Source of the DNA: Deinandra increscens subsp. villosa
Taxonomy: Eukaryota > Streptophyta > Magnoliopsida > Asterales > Asteraceae
NCBI GenBank assembly: GCA_039602395.1
Contig: JBCNJP010000023.1
Coordinates: forward strand, 23,309,467 to 23,373,466
Reading direction: 5' to 3'
Length of the DNA: 64,000 nt
Shown here: positions 1 through 10,405 of the stretch, piece by piece
How positions within the stretch are numbered: position 1 is the stretch's first letter
Layout: each line of letters begins with the position of its first letter
Notes under the pieces: model-generated
The model's input: the letters and a program-made list of their open reading frames with translations, nothing else
What the model was told of the DNA's origin: nothing
Databases searched by the model: none
Translations under genes and position numbers: made by a program

Positions 1-145
1 CAACGTTCTCCGGCGATTTCATCCACCCCTTTCTGGATCCGGAGATTCGACGCCGGAACCTTCATCACCCGTCAACAACGTTCTCCGGGGATTTCAACCA
101 TCCCTTTCTGGATCCGGAGATTCGACGATTTTGTTGGGGAAACAT
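1..145. repeat. Two copies of a ~73-bp direct repeat
   Basis: Two imperfect head-to-tail copies (about 1-72 and 76-145) share CAACGTTCTCCGG, CCCTTTCTGGATCCGGAG and ATTCGACG. The window starts inside the repeat, so more copies may lie to the left. I see no coding potential. Confidence 0.7.
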
Positions 146-883
146 CTATCTCCTTTACCCATCAAGAATTGGTGGAAATTATATATAAGAATTCAATGAC
201 GATTTTGTTGCGGAAACATTATCACGATGGAACCGAAACCAATTCAAACATGTGGAGAAGAATTAGTTTACAAATTGAGCCAACAGTAATTAATTTACAA
301 TGATAATTTTACATTATCTCAGCGACGGATGTAAATTTCTTCGGCTTCCTTCTGATTCTGGCGACCTCGCTGGCCGCCGCCTCATCGTGAAACCACAGAG
401 TTATCATTCTACTGATTTCGTCAATCATGGTTGTCGGAGGAGTTTGTTCCTGTGGTTGCGATGGTGGTTGTCGGTGGTGGGTCGCTGTCGGAGGTTGTGA
501 CGGTGGTGGGTCGCTGTCGGAGCCCTGTTCTTATTATTTTATGGTTTTGTAGGGAGAGAAAGGTTGAGTAGAAAGACATGTTTTTTAACAAGTTAGTCCC
601 TTCACTTTATTAAAATACAACAATAGTCCTTCATATATGGGAGGAGATTAAAAAAATAAAAGAGTATTACATGTCATCATTGCCACGTCAGCAGATTTTT
701 TGCCACGTCAACAATTCTTTAACGGTGTTAAAAGAACTTAACGGCAGGTCCAATAAAAAAATAGATTAAAAGTTGGGACTACTGGAAATGATTTTTAAAG
801 GTGGGATTATTTTATGCCAATAGACAAAAGTTGGGATTATTTAAATCCAATTTTCCTTATTATTATGATTATTATATATAAAG
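146..883. other. Unassigned AT-rich DNA, no gene seen
   Basis: No credible ORF. A short direct duplication of GGTGGTGGGTCGCTGTCGGA lies at about 473-522. From about 545 to 860 the text has the look of a decayed mobile-element end (TTAACGG motifs, repeated GTTGGGATTAT blocks), but I cannot assign a family. Homology to the copia element begins near 884. Confidence 0.5.
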
Positions 884-1106
884 TTTTAGTTTGCAGTCAT
901 GTTTAGCATCCCCAACTTGCTTAGTAAAAATGAGAATCTCTTTTCATCTAAAGGTTTAGTAAAGATATCTGCAAGCTGGAGTTCAGTTGGGACAAAGTAC
1001 ATTTCAATGTGTCCTTTTTCACATGATCTTTGATAAAGTGATACCTGACGTCGATGTGCTTTGTCCTTGAGTGATGGACAGGATTGGATGTGATGGCGAT
1101 AGCACT

Positions 1107-1610
1107 CTTTTAATCACATAAAATTGGTATCTTAGTGAGATTTATCTCGTAGTCTTTGCGTTGGGTCTGCATCCATATTACTTGAGAGCAACAGCTAGCA
1201 ACAGCAACATATTCAGCTTCAGCGGTTGAAGTTGATACACAGTTTTGTTTCTTGGATGTCCAGCATACCAACTTACCTCCTAGCATCTGACAGCTTCCTG
1301 ATGTGATCTTTCTGTCTAGTCTACAACTTGCATGATCAGCGTCTGAGTAGGCTGTTAGAGAAAAATCAGTATCCTTGGGATACGAGAGACCTAGGTCAGC
1401 TGATCCTTTTAGGTATCTAAAAACTCTTTTGACAGCTAATAGGTGAGACTCCTTGGGTTTACATTGATATCTGGCAAGGAAGCATGTGGAGAACATGATG
1501 TCAGGCGTACTTGCTGTGAGATACAAAAGTGAGCCTATCATTCCTCTATATGTGTGCTCATCAATATTTTTACCATCTTTGTCAGCATCAATTTTCACGT
1601 TTGTGGCCAT
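1107..1610 (-). pseudogene. Copia RNase H, nonsense-truncated
   Basis: The 166 codons cover the end of the RT connection and the RNase H domain. Visible motifs are YSDADHASC (first catalytic Asp), TSTAEAEYVA (catalytic Glu) and ILCD (catalytic Asp). The next codon is TAA at 1107-1109 where the sister copy reads Ser, so the last ~70 residues, including the HIDVRYH segment, are not translated. The upstream RT part is in another frame. Not functional. Confidence 0.9.
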
Positions 1611-1681
1611 TGGTGTTTTAAATGGGGAGCAGTTTGAGAGAGAGTACTTAATGAGGAGATTTTTGATGTATTTTGCTTGAT

Positions 1682-2086
1682 TTATAAAAATTCCTTCTGG
1701 AATTTGTTTAATTTGGTTCCCAAAAAATAGTTTAGTTCTCCCATCATGCTCATTTCAAAGTTTGTTGTCATAAGTTCCTGAAATTCTTTACAAAATGATG
1801 GACACGTGGATTCGAAGCTGACATCGCCTACATAGATTTGTACAATCAAGAGATGACCTTTTTTTTTAAATAATGTGGTGTCAATGGATCCCTTTTTAAA
1901 GTTATCCGATAAAAGAAACTCAGAGAAGGTGTCGTACCATGCTCTAGGTGCTTGTTTTAGACCGTATAGAGCTCTTTTGAGTTTACAAACATGACTTGGA
2001 AATTTTTCATTTTCAAATCTTGGTGGTTGTTCAATGTAAATTTCCTGATCAATTTTTCCATTTAAGAAGGCACATTGAACATCCAT
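1682..2086 (-). pseudogene. Copia reverse transcriptase fragment, YVGD active site
   Basis: The 134 codons start at MDVQCAFLNG, the first RT Asp motif, and run through YIEQPP, CKLKRALYGLKQAPRAWYD and the active-site hairpin. That hairpin reads YVGD instead of copia's YVDD, so one catalytic Asp is lost. Beyond FLGTKLNKFQ the frame is broken relative to the RNase H part. The N-terminal RT is scattered over 2087-2723 in several frames around the MITE. Confidence 0.9.
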
Positions 2087-2723
2087 TTGATAAACTTTGA
2101 AACCTTTGAAGGCTACGAAGGATAGAAATATCCTGACAGCCTCAAGTCTTGCGACTGGGGCAAGGGTTTCATCGTAGTCTAATCCCTCATGTTGACAGTA
2201 TCCTTTTGATACAAGCCTAGCTTTGTTTCTAATTATGGTACCTTCTTCGTCTGTTTTATTTCGAAAAACCCATTTAGTTCCTATAACATATTTGTTGTTA
2301 GGTCTTGGAACTATATTTCACACATTATTTCTTTCAATTTGTCCTAGTCTGTGGCGAAGCTTGAAAATATCAAGTGGGGGGTCGGGATCTAATTTTTTTT
2401 TCCTAACGTCATTTTTTTGGTAAATGGGGGGTCGAAACCGGAGTATATCGAAACTTTCTTCACGAAAATTATATACCTCCTACATCGCAAAAAAAAATTC
2501 GGGGGGTCGGGCGCCCCCTTCCGCCCCTTAAAAGTTGCGCCCCTGGTCCTAGTTCTTGTTTCATGGCTAGGATCCAGTGTGGATCCGGAAGGGCTTCTTC
2601 ATAAGTTTTGGGTTCTATTATACTGAGGAATCCAACATAGAGACACTGATTGGCTGACGCTGATCTGCTTTAGACATTTTTGTTTTGATCACCAATGATT
2701 AAATTTATAGGATGATCTTTTGT
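2087..2723 (-). pseudogene. Frameshifted N-terminal RT segment, split by a MITE
   Basis: This stretch aligns base by base with 60800-61260 of the sister copy, which encodes the WNLVPRPNNK to DETFAPVARPEA part of RT. Here it is broken by substitutions, frameshifts and the insertion at 2349-2545. No ORF remains. Confidence 0.8.
2349..2545. mobile_element. hAT-like MITE, 197 bp, with 8-bp target duplication
   Basis: GTCCTAGT is present on both sides (2341-2348 and 2546-2553), an 8-bp target duplication as made by hAT transposases. The sister copia copy has the empty site at about 61066-61076. The ends are imperfect inverted repeats: CTGTGGCGAAGCTT on the left, and CAGGGGCGCAACTT read inward from the right. 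The interior has G-runs and GGGGGGTCGG motifs and no ORF, so it is non-autonomous. Confidence 0.85.
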
Positions 2724-3212
2724 CTATTTTGTTGCTAGAGGGAGAGTGGCTAACTCTTCACTCCCAAGCATTAGGTCGGTTGTGTCAGTGTCTTGACACT
2801 CCCCCTCAGCTGATGGACAGTCAGCTGAGTGCAAGATCTCAGTTGCAGAATCATTTAGGAGCTCCGAAGTGGAATTCTGTAATGTTTCTATAGTTGCCCT
2901 CTTTTTATTCAAGAGTTGAGAATCAGGAATTTCATTATTTTTGTCTTTTGAATGGGAAATTTCATTTTGAATCACGGTTTCTTTGCTATCTTTGTAGTGA
3001 TCTTTTGTGATAGCGTTTTTTGAAAGAGGAGAAAATAAGGGAAAGTTATTTTCATCATCAGAGTTTTCTTCGAAAAATTTGTGAGATGCTTCTTTTTCTT
3101 TTTCTGAGATTGTTACTTCAGGGATGCAATCTTTATTATTTGGAGATGTTGTGCTAACATGTTTAGCCATTTTATCATCACTAAATGACACATTTATACT
3201 TTCTCTTACCAC
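2724..3212 (-). pseudogene. Copia IN-RT linker region
   Basis: An open stretch of 162 codons, acidic and Ser-rich (EENSDDENNFPLFSPLSK), lies between integrase and RT. Such low-complexity linkers are usual in copia polyproteins and have no known catalytic role. The sister copy is at 61493-61732 and the start of 61420. Confidence 0.75.
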
Positions 3213-3360
3213 TTGAGTTTTTAAAACAAAAACTTTGTATGCTTTTGACTTGAGTGAGTATCTTATGAAGATTCCTTTGTCAGCTTTTCTCTCATTTTCC
3301 GAGGTAATCTTGATCGTTTAGTATGTTGCACCTGCATCCGAAGACATGAAAAATTTTAAG

Positions 3361-3977
3361 TTAGGAGTTTTCTTGTTGTTTGCTTGGTAGGGGGGGGGGA
3401 GTTTGATTGATCCTCTTGTTAATGACAGATCTATTTTGAGTGAAGCATGTTGTTGCAATGGCTTCAGCCCAAAAGTAGATGGGAAGATTCGCCGAGGAAA
3501 GCATGGATCTAGCGGCTTCTACCAGAGTACTATTTCTCCTTTCTACTACCCCATTTTGTTGTGGGGTCATTGGTGCCGAGAACTCATGAGATATGCCTTT
3601 TTGACTAGATGTGTGTCTAGTTTTAAGTTTTTGAATTCGGTTTCATTGTCAGATCTTATTCTTCTTACTTTTTAGTGCATTAGTTTTTGTATTCTTCTTA
3701 TAAAGTTAATGATAAGATCTGTTGTTTCACTTTTTAATTTAAAAAATTGGACCCATGTATATCTGGAGAAGTCATCCACCATAACTAGGATGTACTTCTT
3801 TCTACCAAGGCTTTCTGTGCTTATGGGTCCACAGAGATCCATGTGGATTAGCTCGAGTGGTTGACTTCCGGATATTCCTTGAAGACTTTTGTGAGAAGTT
3901 TTCTTCATTTTTCCCATTTCACAATCTTCACATATTTCTTTAGATTTTGAAAATGTGGTGGGAAGACCTTTTACCAT
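3361..3977 (-). pseudogene. Copia integrase, broken
   Basis: Two pieces are seen. The upstream piece (3977-3672) has the end of the zinc-binding region (CEDCEMGK) and the start of the DDE core (HMDLCGPISTESLGRKKYILVMVDDFSRYTW). The downstream piece (3570-3361) has MTPQQNGVVERRNSTLVEAARSM, with the catalytic Glu. The middle Asp region (RSDNGTEF in the sister copy) is frameshifted. The element cannot make integrase. Confidence 0.9.
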
Positions 3978-4012
3978 ATTTTTACTTGCTAGTTCAACAA
4001 TAGTTCTAAAAT

Positions 4013-4603
4013 TTAGATGGGATAGTATTCTGTGCCAAAGCTCAGATTCCTTGTTAGAGAATTTGACACGAGACAGAGAGACTCATTTGAAATAAGATTT
4101 TTGAAGTTTATAAAATAGAGACTCTGATTTATTCTTTTTCCCGTTAAGTAAATTTTACTGTCGTTTAGTCCAACAAGTTCACACTTGTAGTGGTAAGGAG
4201 TAAGTTTGAAGCCTTTATCACATAATTGTCCACAGCTTAATAAGTTGTATTTTAGACCTTGGACATGTGACACAATTTCAATATGTGACTTCACCATTAG
4301 TAATGGTTCCATACCCAATGGTTTTGTATTTTATACCATCACCAAAGGTTATGGATCTTCCTTTTCTCTTCACATAATTGTTTAACAGTTTTATTTCCCT
4401 AGTCATGTGGGTAGAGCATCCAGAGTCACAATACCAGAATTGTTGTATGTGATGCTCTTGGCATTTAGTTTGATCCTTTTGACTGTTGCGTAAAGATTTT
4501 TCTGTAATAAGGCATAAAAGAGGTTTAAGAGTTTCATTTTGTGCCTTATGATTTGAGAAAACTTTATCTCAGAATGATGGGATTTGTTGGCTATGCAATC
4601 CAT
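4013..4603 (-). pseudogene. Copia protease / GAG-pre-integrase region, broken
   Basis: The downstream piece (4318-4013) carries VSHVQGLKYNLLSCGQLCDKGF, typical of the protease to GAG-pre-integrase junction in copia. The upstream piece (4603-4403) begins MDCIANKSHH. The aspartic protease motif CDSG is near 4430 but out of frame with both (the sister copy reads WYCDSGCSTHMTG). No zinc knuckle is present. Confidence 0.8.
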
Positions 4604-4732
4604 CAGGGAATCATCAACTTCTTTTGGAAGGTTGGTAATTCTAGATTTCTACTGTGGATGTTCCTCTCTAGCAAGCATAGAGGGGTTAGCTAGTGAGCCA
4701 AGAGATTTCCCATTTTTCTGATTTGAAGACAT
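4604..4732 (-). pseudogene. Stub of copia gag, internal gag deleted
   Basis: The ATG at 4732-4730 starts MSSNQKNGKSLGSLANPSM, then LAREEHPQ and an in-frame TAG (4651-4649) where a Trp would fit. The frame continues KSRITNLPKEVDDSLMDCI directly into the protease region. Only about 50 residues of gag remain; the rest of capsid and the CCHC knuckle are missing. The same junction exists in the right-hand copy. Confidence 0.75.
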
Positions 4733-4769
4733 TTTAAAGAGCAGGATCTTTGAATATTGATTATTCAAT

Positions 4770-4783
4770 CTGCTCTGATACCA
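4770..4783 (-). other. Primer-binding site (tRNA-iMet)
   Basis: The minus strand reads TGGTATCAGAGCAG two bases after the LTR end. This is the standard plant copia primer site complementary to initiator tRNA-Met. Confidence 0.9.
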
Positions 4784-4785
4784 AT

Positions 4786-5521
4786 TGTTGGGTCTCTTGA
4801 AGGGCTCTTTAACAATGTTGGCACAATTTGATTTAAACAAGGTAAATAAGTTGCGGAAAGTAAATCAAATTGGAAGACAGCAATTCATAAAAGGGTTATT
4901 CTGTATATCTCAAATGTAAATAATGGTTTACACGATTTTCAGAAATAAATTTTCTATGGGAGTTATGTTGTAATTGCTTTGAGAAGATATTGAATTGTAT
5001 GCTTGATGTCTTGCTTTGTTTGGTAAAGTCGGCTTGCTATTTATAGGCAGATGTAGCAAGTTGTATTTGGATAAGGTGGTTGAGGACGGTTGATGTTGGA
5101 GTGTGTCAGAGTATATAGAGATAAATTGAACATATTCAATTTATCTCTTTTTCAACTGTTTTCAACTGCCTTCTTGATTAATGCCAAGTTGGCAATCATT
5201 TTGCTTGTTCTTCACACAAAGATAGAAATTGTTCTTCTCATAATATTTGTCTTCTGATAATCCAAAACTCCTTCTGGACTCTTCTTTGAAGACTGTTGAT
5301 GCTTCCTATTAGAAGCTTTCTACAGAAATGAGGATTTATGTAGATTTTAGTCTGTACAGAACTACTTCGGAATTTTCCGGAGTAGTTCTGTATGAATACA
5401 GAAATCATGCAGAAATCTGTAATTCATACAGACTTTCGTATCCTTTCTCTTCTAAGGATGTGTCTTGTCTTTTCTTCTAATACTTGACTGTTTTGTGTTA
5501 CAATTACATTGTGCTCTAACA
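4786..5521 (-). repeat. 5' LTR of left copia element (736 bp)
   Basis: Bounded by TGTTGGGTC on the left and CTCTAACA on the right, so in sense orientation it starts TGTTAGAG and ends CCCAACA. It matches the LTRs at 42605 and 63281 but lacks a ~25-bp block near 4935. A TATA box (TATAAATA, minus, 5046-5039) lies inside. A 38-bp palindrome (5355-5392) and smaller dyads lie upstream of it in sense orientation. Confidence 0.93.
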
Positions 5522-5551
5522 ATTTGTGTCTCTAAACCTAAACAATAGTCA

Positions 5552-5899
5552 CACTAGAAAAATTATAATGTGGCAGATTACCAACAAAATGTCTCATACA
5601 AAACAAAAGTGATGTGATCATTTGGTGACATGTTATCGCTAATATTAAAAAGATATGTCACTACAGACGCTTTATATTGACATTATTTGATAAAACTAGG
5701 AAAAAATCACTACTCTATGATGACACCTCTAGTCTACGATGATAGATTTTTATGTGATACGCTCACGCATTTTCGATGTCACCATACGTAGCTTATAATG
5801 GCTGTTCCTTTGGTGACAAATTTCGAGAGAAAAAAATCATCACTAAGTACCTATAGTTAGGACTTTTGTGTGTCACCGTATTCAATTTTTGTACTAGTG
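5552..5899. mobile_element. Small CACTA-type non-autonomous element
   Basis: It begins CACTAGAAAAATT and ends with TTTTTGTACTAGTG, so both ends read CACTAG inward. The interior has many copies of GTGACA or TGTCAC in both orientations, like CACTA subterminal transposase sites. The flanking triplets are TCA and TCT, an imperfect 3-bp duplication. It is 348 bp long with no ORF. Confidence 0.6.
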
Positions 5900-6818
5900 T
5901 CTGCTTTATTTTCTTGGTGTTTCGTATAAATCATCGGGCTTTCTCTGTGTGTATGGGAGTACCGACCTGATTGTTGTTGGGTTATACAATTTCAACTTGT
6001 TTTTATTTTCTTATTTTGTTAAATCTGAGGCCTTATCTGCGTATCGAAAGATCGACCTTAAGGTAGACGATTTAACATTCTTATTTCTTTTTGCATGGAA
6101 CTCAGTTGACTATATCATGAATACAATCACTATGTGTTTAATCAAAAGTGAAATCACAATGTGTGATAAGCAAAAACATATCTGAGTATGTCTGATAGTG
6201 TGGGCTACACTGGTCAAAGCAAATTAATCAATGCCTTAACATATCCAGATGTTATGAGTATGATTGTGCCTGAGTTCAAAGTTGGACAAATTATATCTGC
6301 AATCGACATGGCTTATGTTCTACAATAATCGAAATTGAAGTGTAGTTCTGCATGTTATGACCAATATGATCCCAAGTCGTGATCTTTCTCGCAAAAGTAA
6401 TAAATAGTGTCTGATTCTGTACTGCATTTACTTTTCATTTTCAGAAAATACCAAAAAGATTGTAGGTGTGTTTTGATATAAAGTTTCTAAAAATCAAAAA
6501 GATTTTGTTTCTCATTTCTTTTCGATTGATCAACATGGAATACGAAATGAATTTCAACATCAATATATCTTGGAGTCTCGACGAGACATTTTGCACCAAG
6601 ATTATTTATGTTGGTAGGTTTCTAAGTGGAAATAGAGCTTCACAACTTCAAGTCTTCTGAAGCTATTCACAAAGAGATTACACACGCTAAAACGTCAAGT
6701 TTTCAAGATCAGGTTAACCATCAAGTTGTGGGAGAGTTTGATTGAAGATACAAGTTTATGTGAAAGCTCATACTGCACAATTTATGTAGTATGATTCTGC
6801 ACACGTCGAGGGGGAGTT
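5900..6818 (+). other. Degenerate interior upstream of the 6819 LTR
   Basis: No recognisable domain. Small ORFs (5949-6185, 6466-6660) have no family I know. The stretch ends in a polypurine tract, GAGGGGGAGTT (6808-6818), directly before an LTR start, so it is probably the worn 3' interior of a plus-strand LTR element. Confidence 0.5.
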
Positions 6819-7504
6819 TGTTGGTACATTGTAGGATCGAAATCTGGTTACAGAGTTGAACCAATTACAAGTTAATTCTTATGCACTGTTTGAAGTAAAG
6901 TAATATGAAATCATATACAAGACAAGTATAACAATAATATGAATAAAACCGAGCACTGTATTATAACTTGCAGATTCGAAGTACATATCAGAGTGGTTTA
7001 CACTTGCTTATTTAAAACATGGTTACAAGTGTCTATATATAGTGCCCTAAGGAATCATGAGAACCCTTGATTCCTCTAACCATCATCTAGACCGTCGAGT
7101 AAAGATACATGAACCAGAATAATATTAAAGTAGTCGAGAAGATAATCATGTCAGTTTCATGTCAGAAGAATGGCGGGAAACTGGATCAGATATGTCAGAG
7201 ACAAGTGGAGCTACAAGTTGATGTCCGAGATAAAACTGTGCTCCCGAGGTAAAATAAGCTTCCTAGGTAAAATGACCTTCCAAGGTAACTGTAAGTTATC
7301 TCGGGTAGTCTATTCTTCCGAGGTAACTTATCTCGGGCCTTCTATTCTTCCTAGATAACATGTTTAGGATGATCAGCATCATTTCTTTAGGAGAACTTCT
7401 AGTCAGATCTTCTGTGTGTGTTTTTATTGTGTATTCTCTCAGTGGTCTTAATACAAAAGTCTTTGTATTTACTTCATCGTGTTCATAGCTTTCATATGTT
7501 TAAC
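6819..7504 (+). repeat. LTR of a plus-strand element, probably copia
   Basis: It starts TGTTGGTACATTG right after a polypurine tract and ends TATGTTTAACA, giving TGTT...AACA ends. A TATA-like CTATATATAG sits near 7034. No partner LTR is in the window. The right end abuts the diverged non-autonomous element starting near 7505-7560. Confidence 0.65.
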
Positions 7505-9152
7505 ATGGATTTCGTACCGACCGAGTAGACGATCCATCGCTCACGTAATTACATGTTCTCGTTTCTCTAGTTGAGAGCCAAGTGCTTCTGCTCACTCGGT
7601 TCACACGGTTGGGTACAGTACTAAAAATGCCTAAACTCAGAGTCCAACTGCAACAAACCGAATCAGATAAACCAATCAAACATTGAAAAAGCTCCAACTC
7701 CGGATAATCGACTCGATGATCCAAATCCCTAATAATTCCCCCTATTTCTCTAAATTTCTCCAAAAACATCAAATGGAAGCGTAAAGATCAGATGCGGAGA
7801 GTCGAACCGTCCCGCTTGATTGCCTAGAGAAACCAGATAAAAATCTTGAAATCGAACGATCTCGTGAAAAAAACAGAAGTCGGATGCTGACAGTTGTGAA
7901 TGATCCATAAACCTGCATTTGTTTCGCGTGACTGAGGGTTGGATGAAAAAATAATGTTCGATTCGAGTGACGGGTGAAAAGCGTCACAAAAATGTCACTC
8001 TAATCGAGAAAATGTGTCAAATCGGTGAAAATCTGAGATCTTGAGCGCAATCGCGAAAAATATTCATAACTAGAGTCTTCATAATTTTGGGTTCTGAAAA
8101 ACAAGCTCGGAAACATATTCCATGAAGATTTCTGTGAATTATCGGTGAAAACGGCTCAATCTGAGAAATCTGAGAAAAATCCATCAATTTTTTTCAAGTA
8201 AACGGTCCTTCGAGAGATTTAACGGATAATTCCAATATTTAACTGAGATTCCAGTTAGTCTGGTTACTTGACATCATCGTTGTATCAGCTAAATATATCT
8301 GTGACACATAACGAAAAAGCTACATACTAAACCGGATATTGAAGCTAACCCGTCAGTGGTCGTTAGCTAACGTACATGTGGCATCAATAAACGAGAACCC
8401 CAGTAAATAAAATGGAATAAATCCATATACCAACGAAATATTTTCAAAATTCCGTTAAGAGCTTCATCTCCATTAGTCTCATCTAAGACTGATAAAAAAA
8501 GCCCGCATATAACGAATAATACTGAAAAAATCATTAATAGAATTAAATTTTTCAGAGAAAACCAAGATCCGTGTGCAATGAGATTAACCAATCAGGATTG
8601 AGCTTCCAAATAAATCTAATGGCCGGGAAATAATAAAGATACACGGATCAGATCATGATCTGTGTGAGCTCCCAACAACCAATGAAAATTCAGCTGAGAA
8701 AGCACACAGAACAGATCTTATGGTACTGAATAGAGAGATCCAACGGCTAAGAAGTGTAATTCTAGTTAGGTGGCAGCTGGCTAATAGGATGGCGACAACG
8801 TAGTAGCTTTCAACGGTTGTTTTGTTCCTTGTGGATCCACCGCCTTCAATTTGGACCAATTACCATCCGACAACATGAATGGTTATTGACCAGAGGGGAG
8901 AGAACATAATTCTCTTTCAGCCAATACATGGTCGCCACGTCATCATCTTCTTTCAAAACCTACGAAACCATACCTGATCAGAAAAAAGTTGCCAAAAAAT
9001 GTGACTCCGCCGGAAAATCGTAAGATGGCCATATCTCGGTCAACACACAACCATTTTTGATGAATTTTATATCCACGTGACTCTGGTTCGATGCTCTATC
9101 ATCATCTACGATCGAAAACCTCTGAAAATTGATCGAACAAAAACCCAGAAAC

Positions 9153-9373
9153 AACATCGTTAAATAAAGGCGTATAAAACAAGGTCATTAAGGATGATCG
9201 TTAAGAACAAAGAAGATCGTTAAGGCATGTAACAAGATCGTTAAGGAGCAATCAGAAAACAAGATCGTTAAGGCTTCGCCGGAGAAGATCGTCATGACCA
9301 AATAAGGTCGTTAAGACAACCTTCAATCCAAAAAATCGTTAAGAGAATCTTCAGACTAAACAAGATCGTACGA
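9153..9373. repeat. About ten copies of AAGATCGTTAAG
   Basis: Irregular direct copies of AAGATCGTTAAG or one-base variants are spaced about 17-28 bp apart (for example at 9213, 9234, 9260, 9304). They begin just after the landmark AAACCCAGAAAC. In the array element the same place holds AAGTCCGCTAAG copies. Confidence 0.8.
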
Positions 9374-10069
9374 AACATCTTCAACCTTCAAAGAAAACCC
9401 AGAAAAGTTAAAGAAAAACATGAAAAACAACCCTCTTTTGCTCCTCGAATTAACACAAAAAAACATGTAGAAATCCAAGATGGATGATGGATGATGGATT
9501 CTTGGAGACTAACCATCCACAAAGTCATTCTGGCCATAAACAACTCCCAAACAGTAGCAACAATCATCGAATCAGACCCGTAACTTACCCCATTTCTGGA
9601 AAAATGAAGAACACCAAGAACACCGTTAAGTGTGTGTTTTTCCAGATTCATGAAAACCGCTGCGAATTAGACAAAATGGATGGTTCTAATGGATTCGGAA
9701 TGCAATTTCACTAAGAATCATGCTTCATTTCATCCAAAAACATGCATCCTAACACCAAAATCTGAGAATCAAACCCGAAATCTTGAAGAAATACCCAAAA
9801 ACATGAAAATACCCCAGTTACGTTTTTTCAGCTCTGATCTTCAAATTTTTCACTGATCTAAACTCATGGAGCATGAAATCACATCCAAATGAACCTAATA
9901 ACATGAATCTATCATCAGTTCATCTAGAAATCATCTAAACAGCTCCAAAAATGAAGAAAAAGTAGAAAAAGTCTCCTAAGTGGATTTTCAGATCTGCACC
10001 TCATTGAAGCTCAAAATCAAGATTCGAGTGATCAGATTGGTCGTGAGACACAATCTGATTGGTAACCAT

Positions 10070-10405
10070 GACTCTGATACCATTTGACAGAATCGATTCA
10101 CTACAAGAATCTCGATCGTGAGTTCGAAGAAGGCGAGATGTGGAGAGGGGATGATGAGAATCTAGAAAATCAAACAACAAACATGATAAATAAAATCGAT
10201 TCATTGATGATAGTTGAATGATTACAAAAAACCGAATGCTTACAAACTCGTCATAGGAAATTCATGGTCACATTGGGTTGAGCTCCAACCCAATGTGAGA
10301 CTCTCTCTCTAGAATGGTGCTCACCTCACTCTAAAGAATCATCTTTTTTACAAAACACTCTAAAGAATCATCGTTTTACAAATGAGGGCTATCACATCTA
10401 TTTAT
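10070..10405 (-). repeat. Primer site and truncated LTR of the diverged element
   Basis: The minus strand has TGGTATCAGAGT next to the LTR end at 10085 (plus-strand text TGACAGAATCG). The first part matches the array LTR (CACTACAAGAATCTCGATC, then CTCTCTCTCTAGAATGG). It stops at 10405 where a CACTA end begins. Confidence 0.7.

Larger units (their letters stand above)
884..5521 (-). mobile_element. Decayed Ty1/copia retrotransposon, left copy
   Basis: On the minus strand the order is 5' LTR (5521-4786), tRNA-iMet primer site (4783-4770), a short gag stub, protease, GAG-pre-integrase, integrase, linker, reverse transcriptase and RNase H. This is copia order (integrase before RT). The copy has many stops and frameshifts and is split by a hAT-like MITE at 2349-2545. 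It stops at an ATT-rich run near 884, the point where the sister copy at 59604-63280 carries a long ATT microsatellite, and has no 3' LTR or accessory ORFs. It is a truncated relic. Confidence 0.93.
7505..10405 (-). mobile_element. Diverged non-autonomous LTR element, relative of the 23336-34447 array
   Basis: From about 7560 on, the text follows the internal region of the array in order: the CTCACTCGGTTCACACGG block, AGTCGAACCGTC, CCGTCAGTG, a 12-mer motif array (9153-9373), the GTGTGTTTTTCCAGATTC block and a minus-strand primer site (10070-10084). An LTR start follows (10085). Base identity is moderate, so it is an older relative. It has no coding capacity. The left end has lost its LTR and polypurine tract; the right LTR is cut by the CACTA element. 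Confidence 0.75.
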
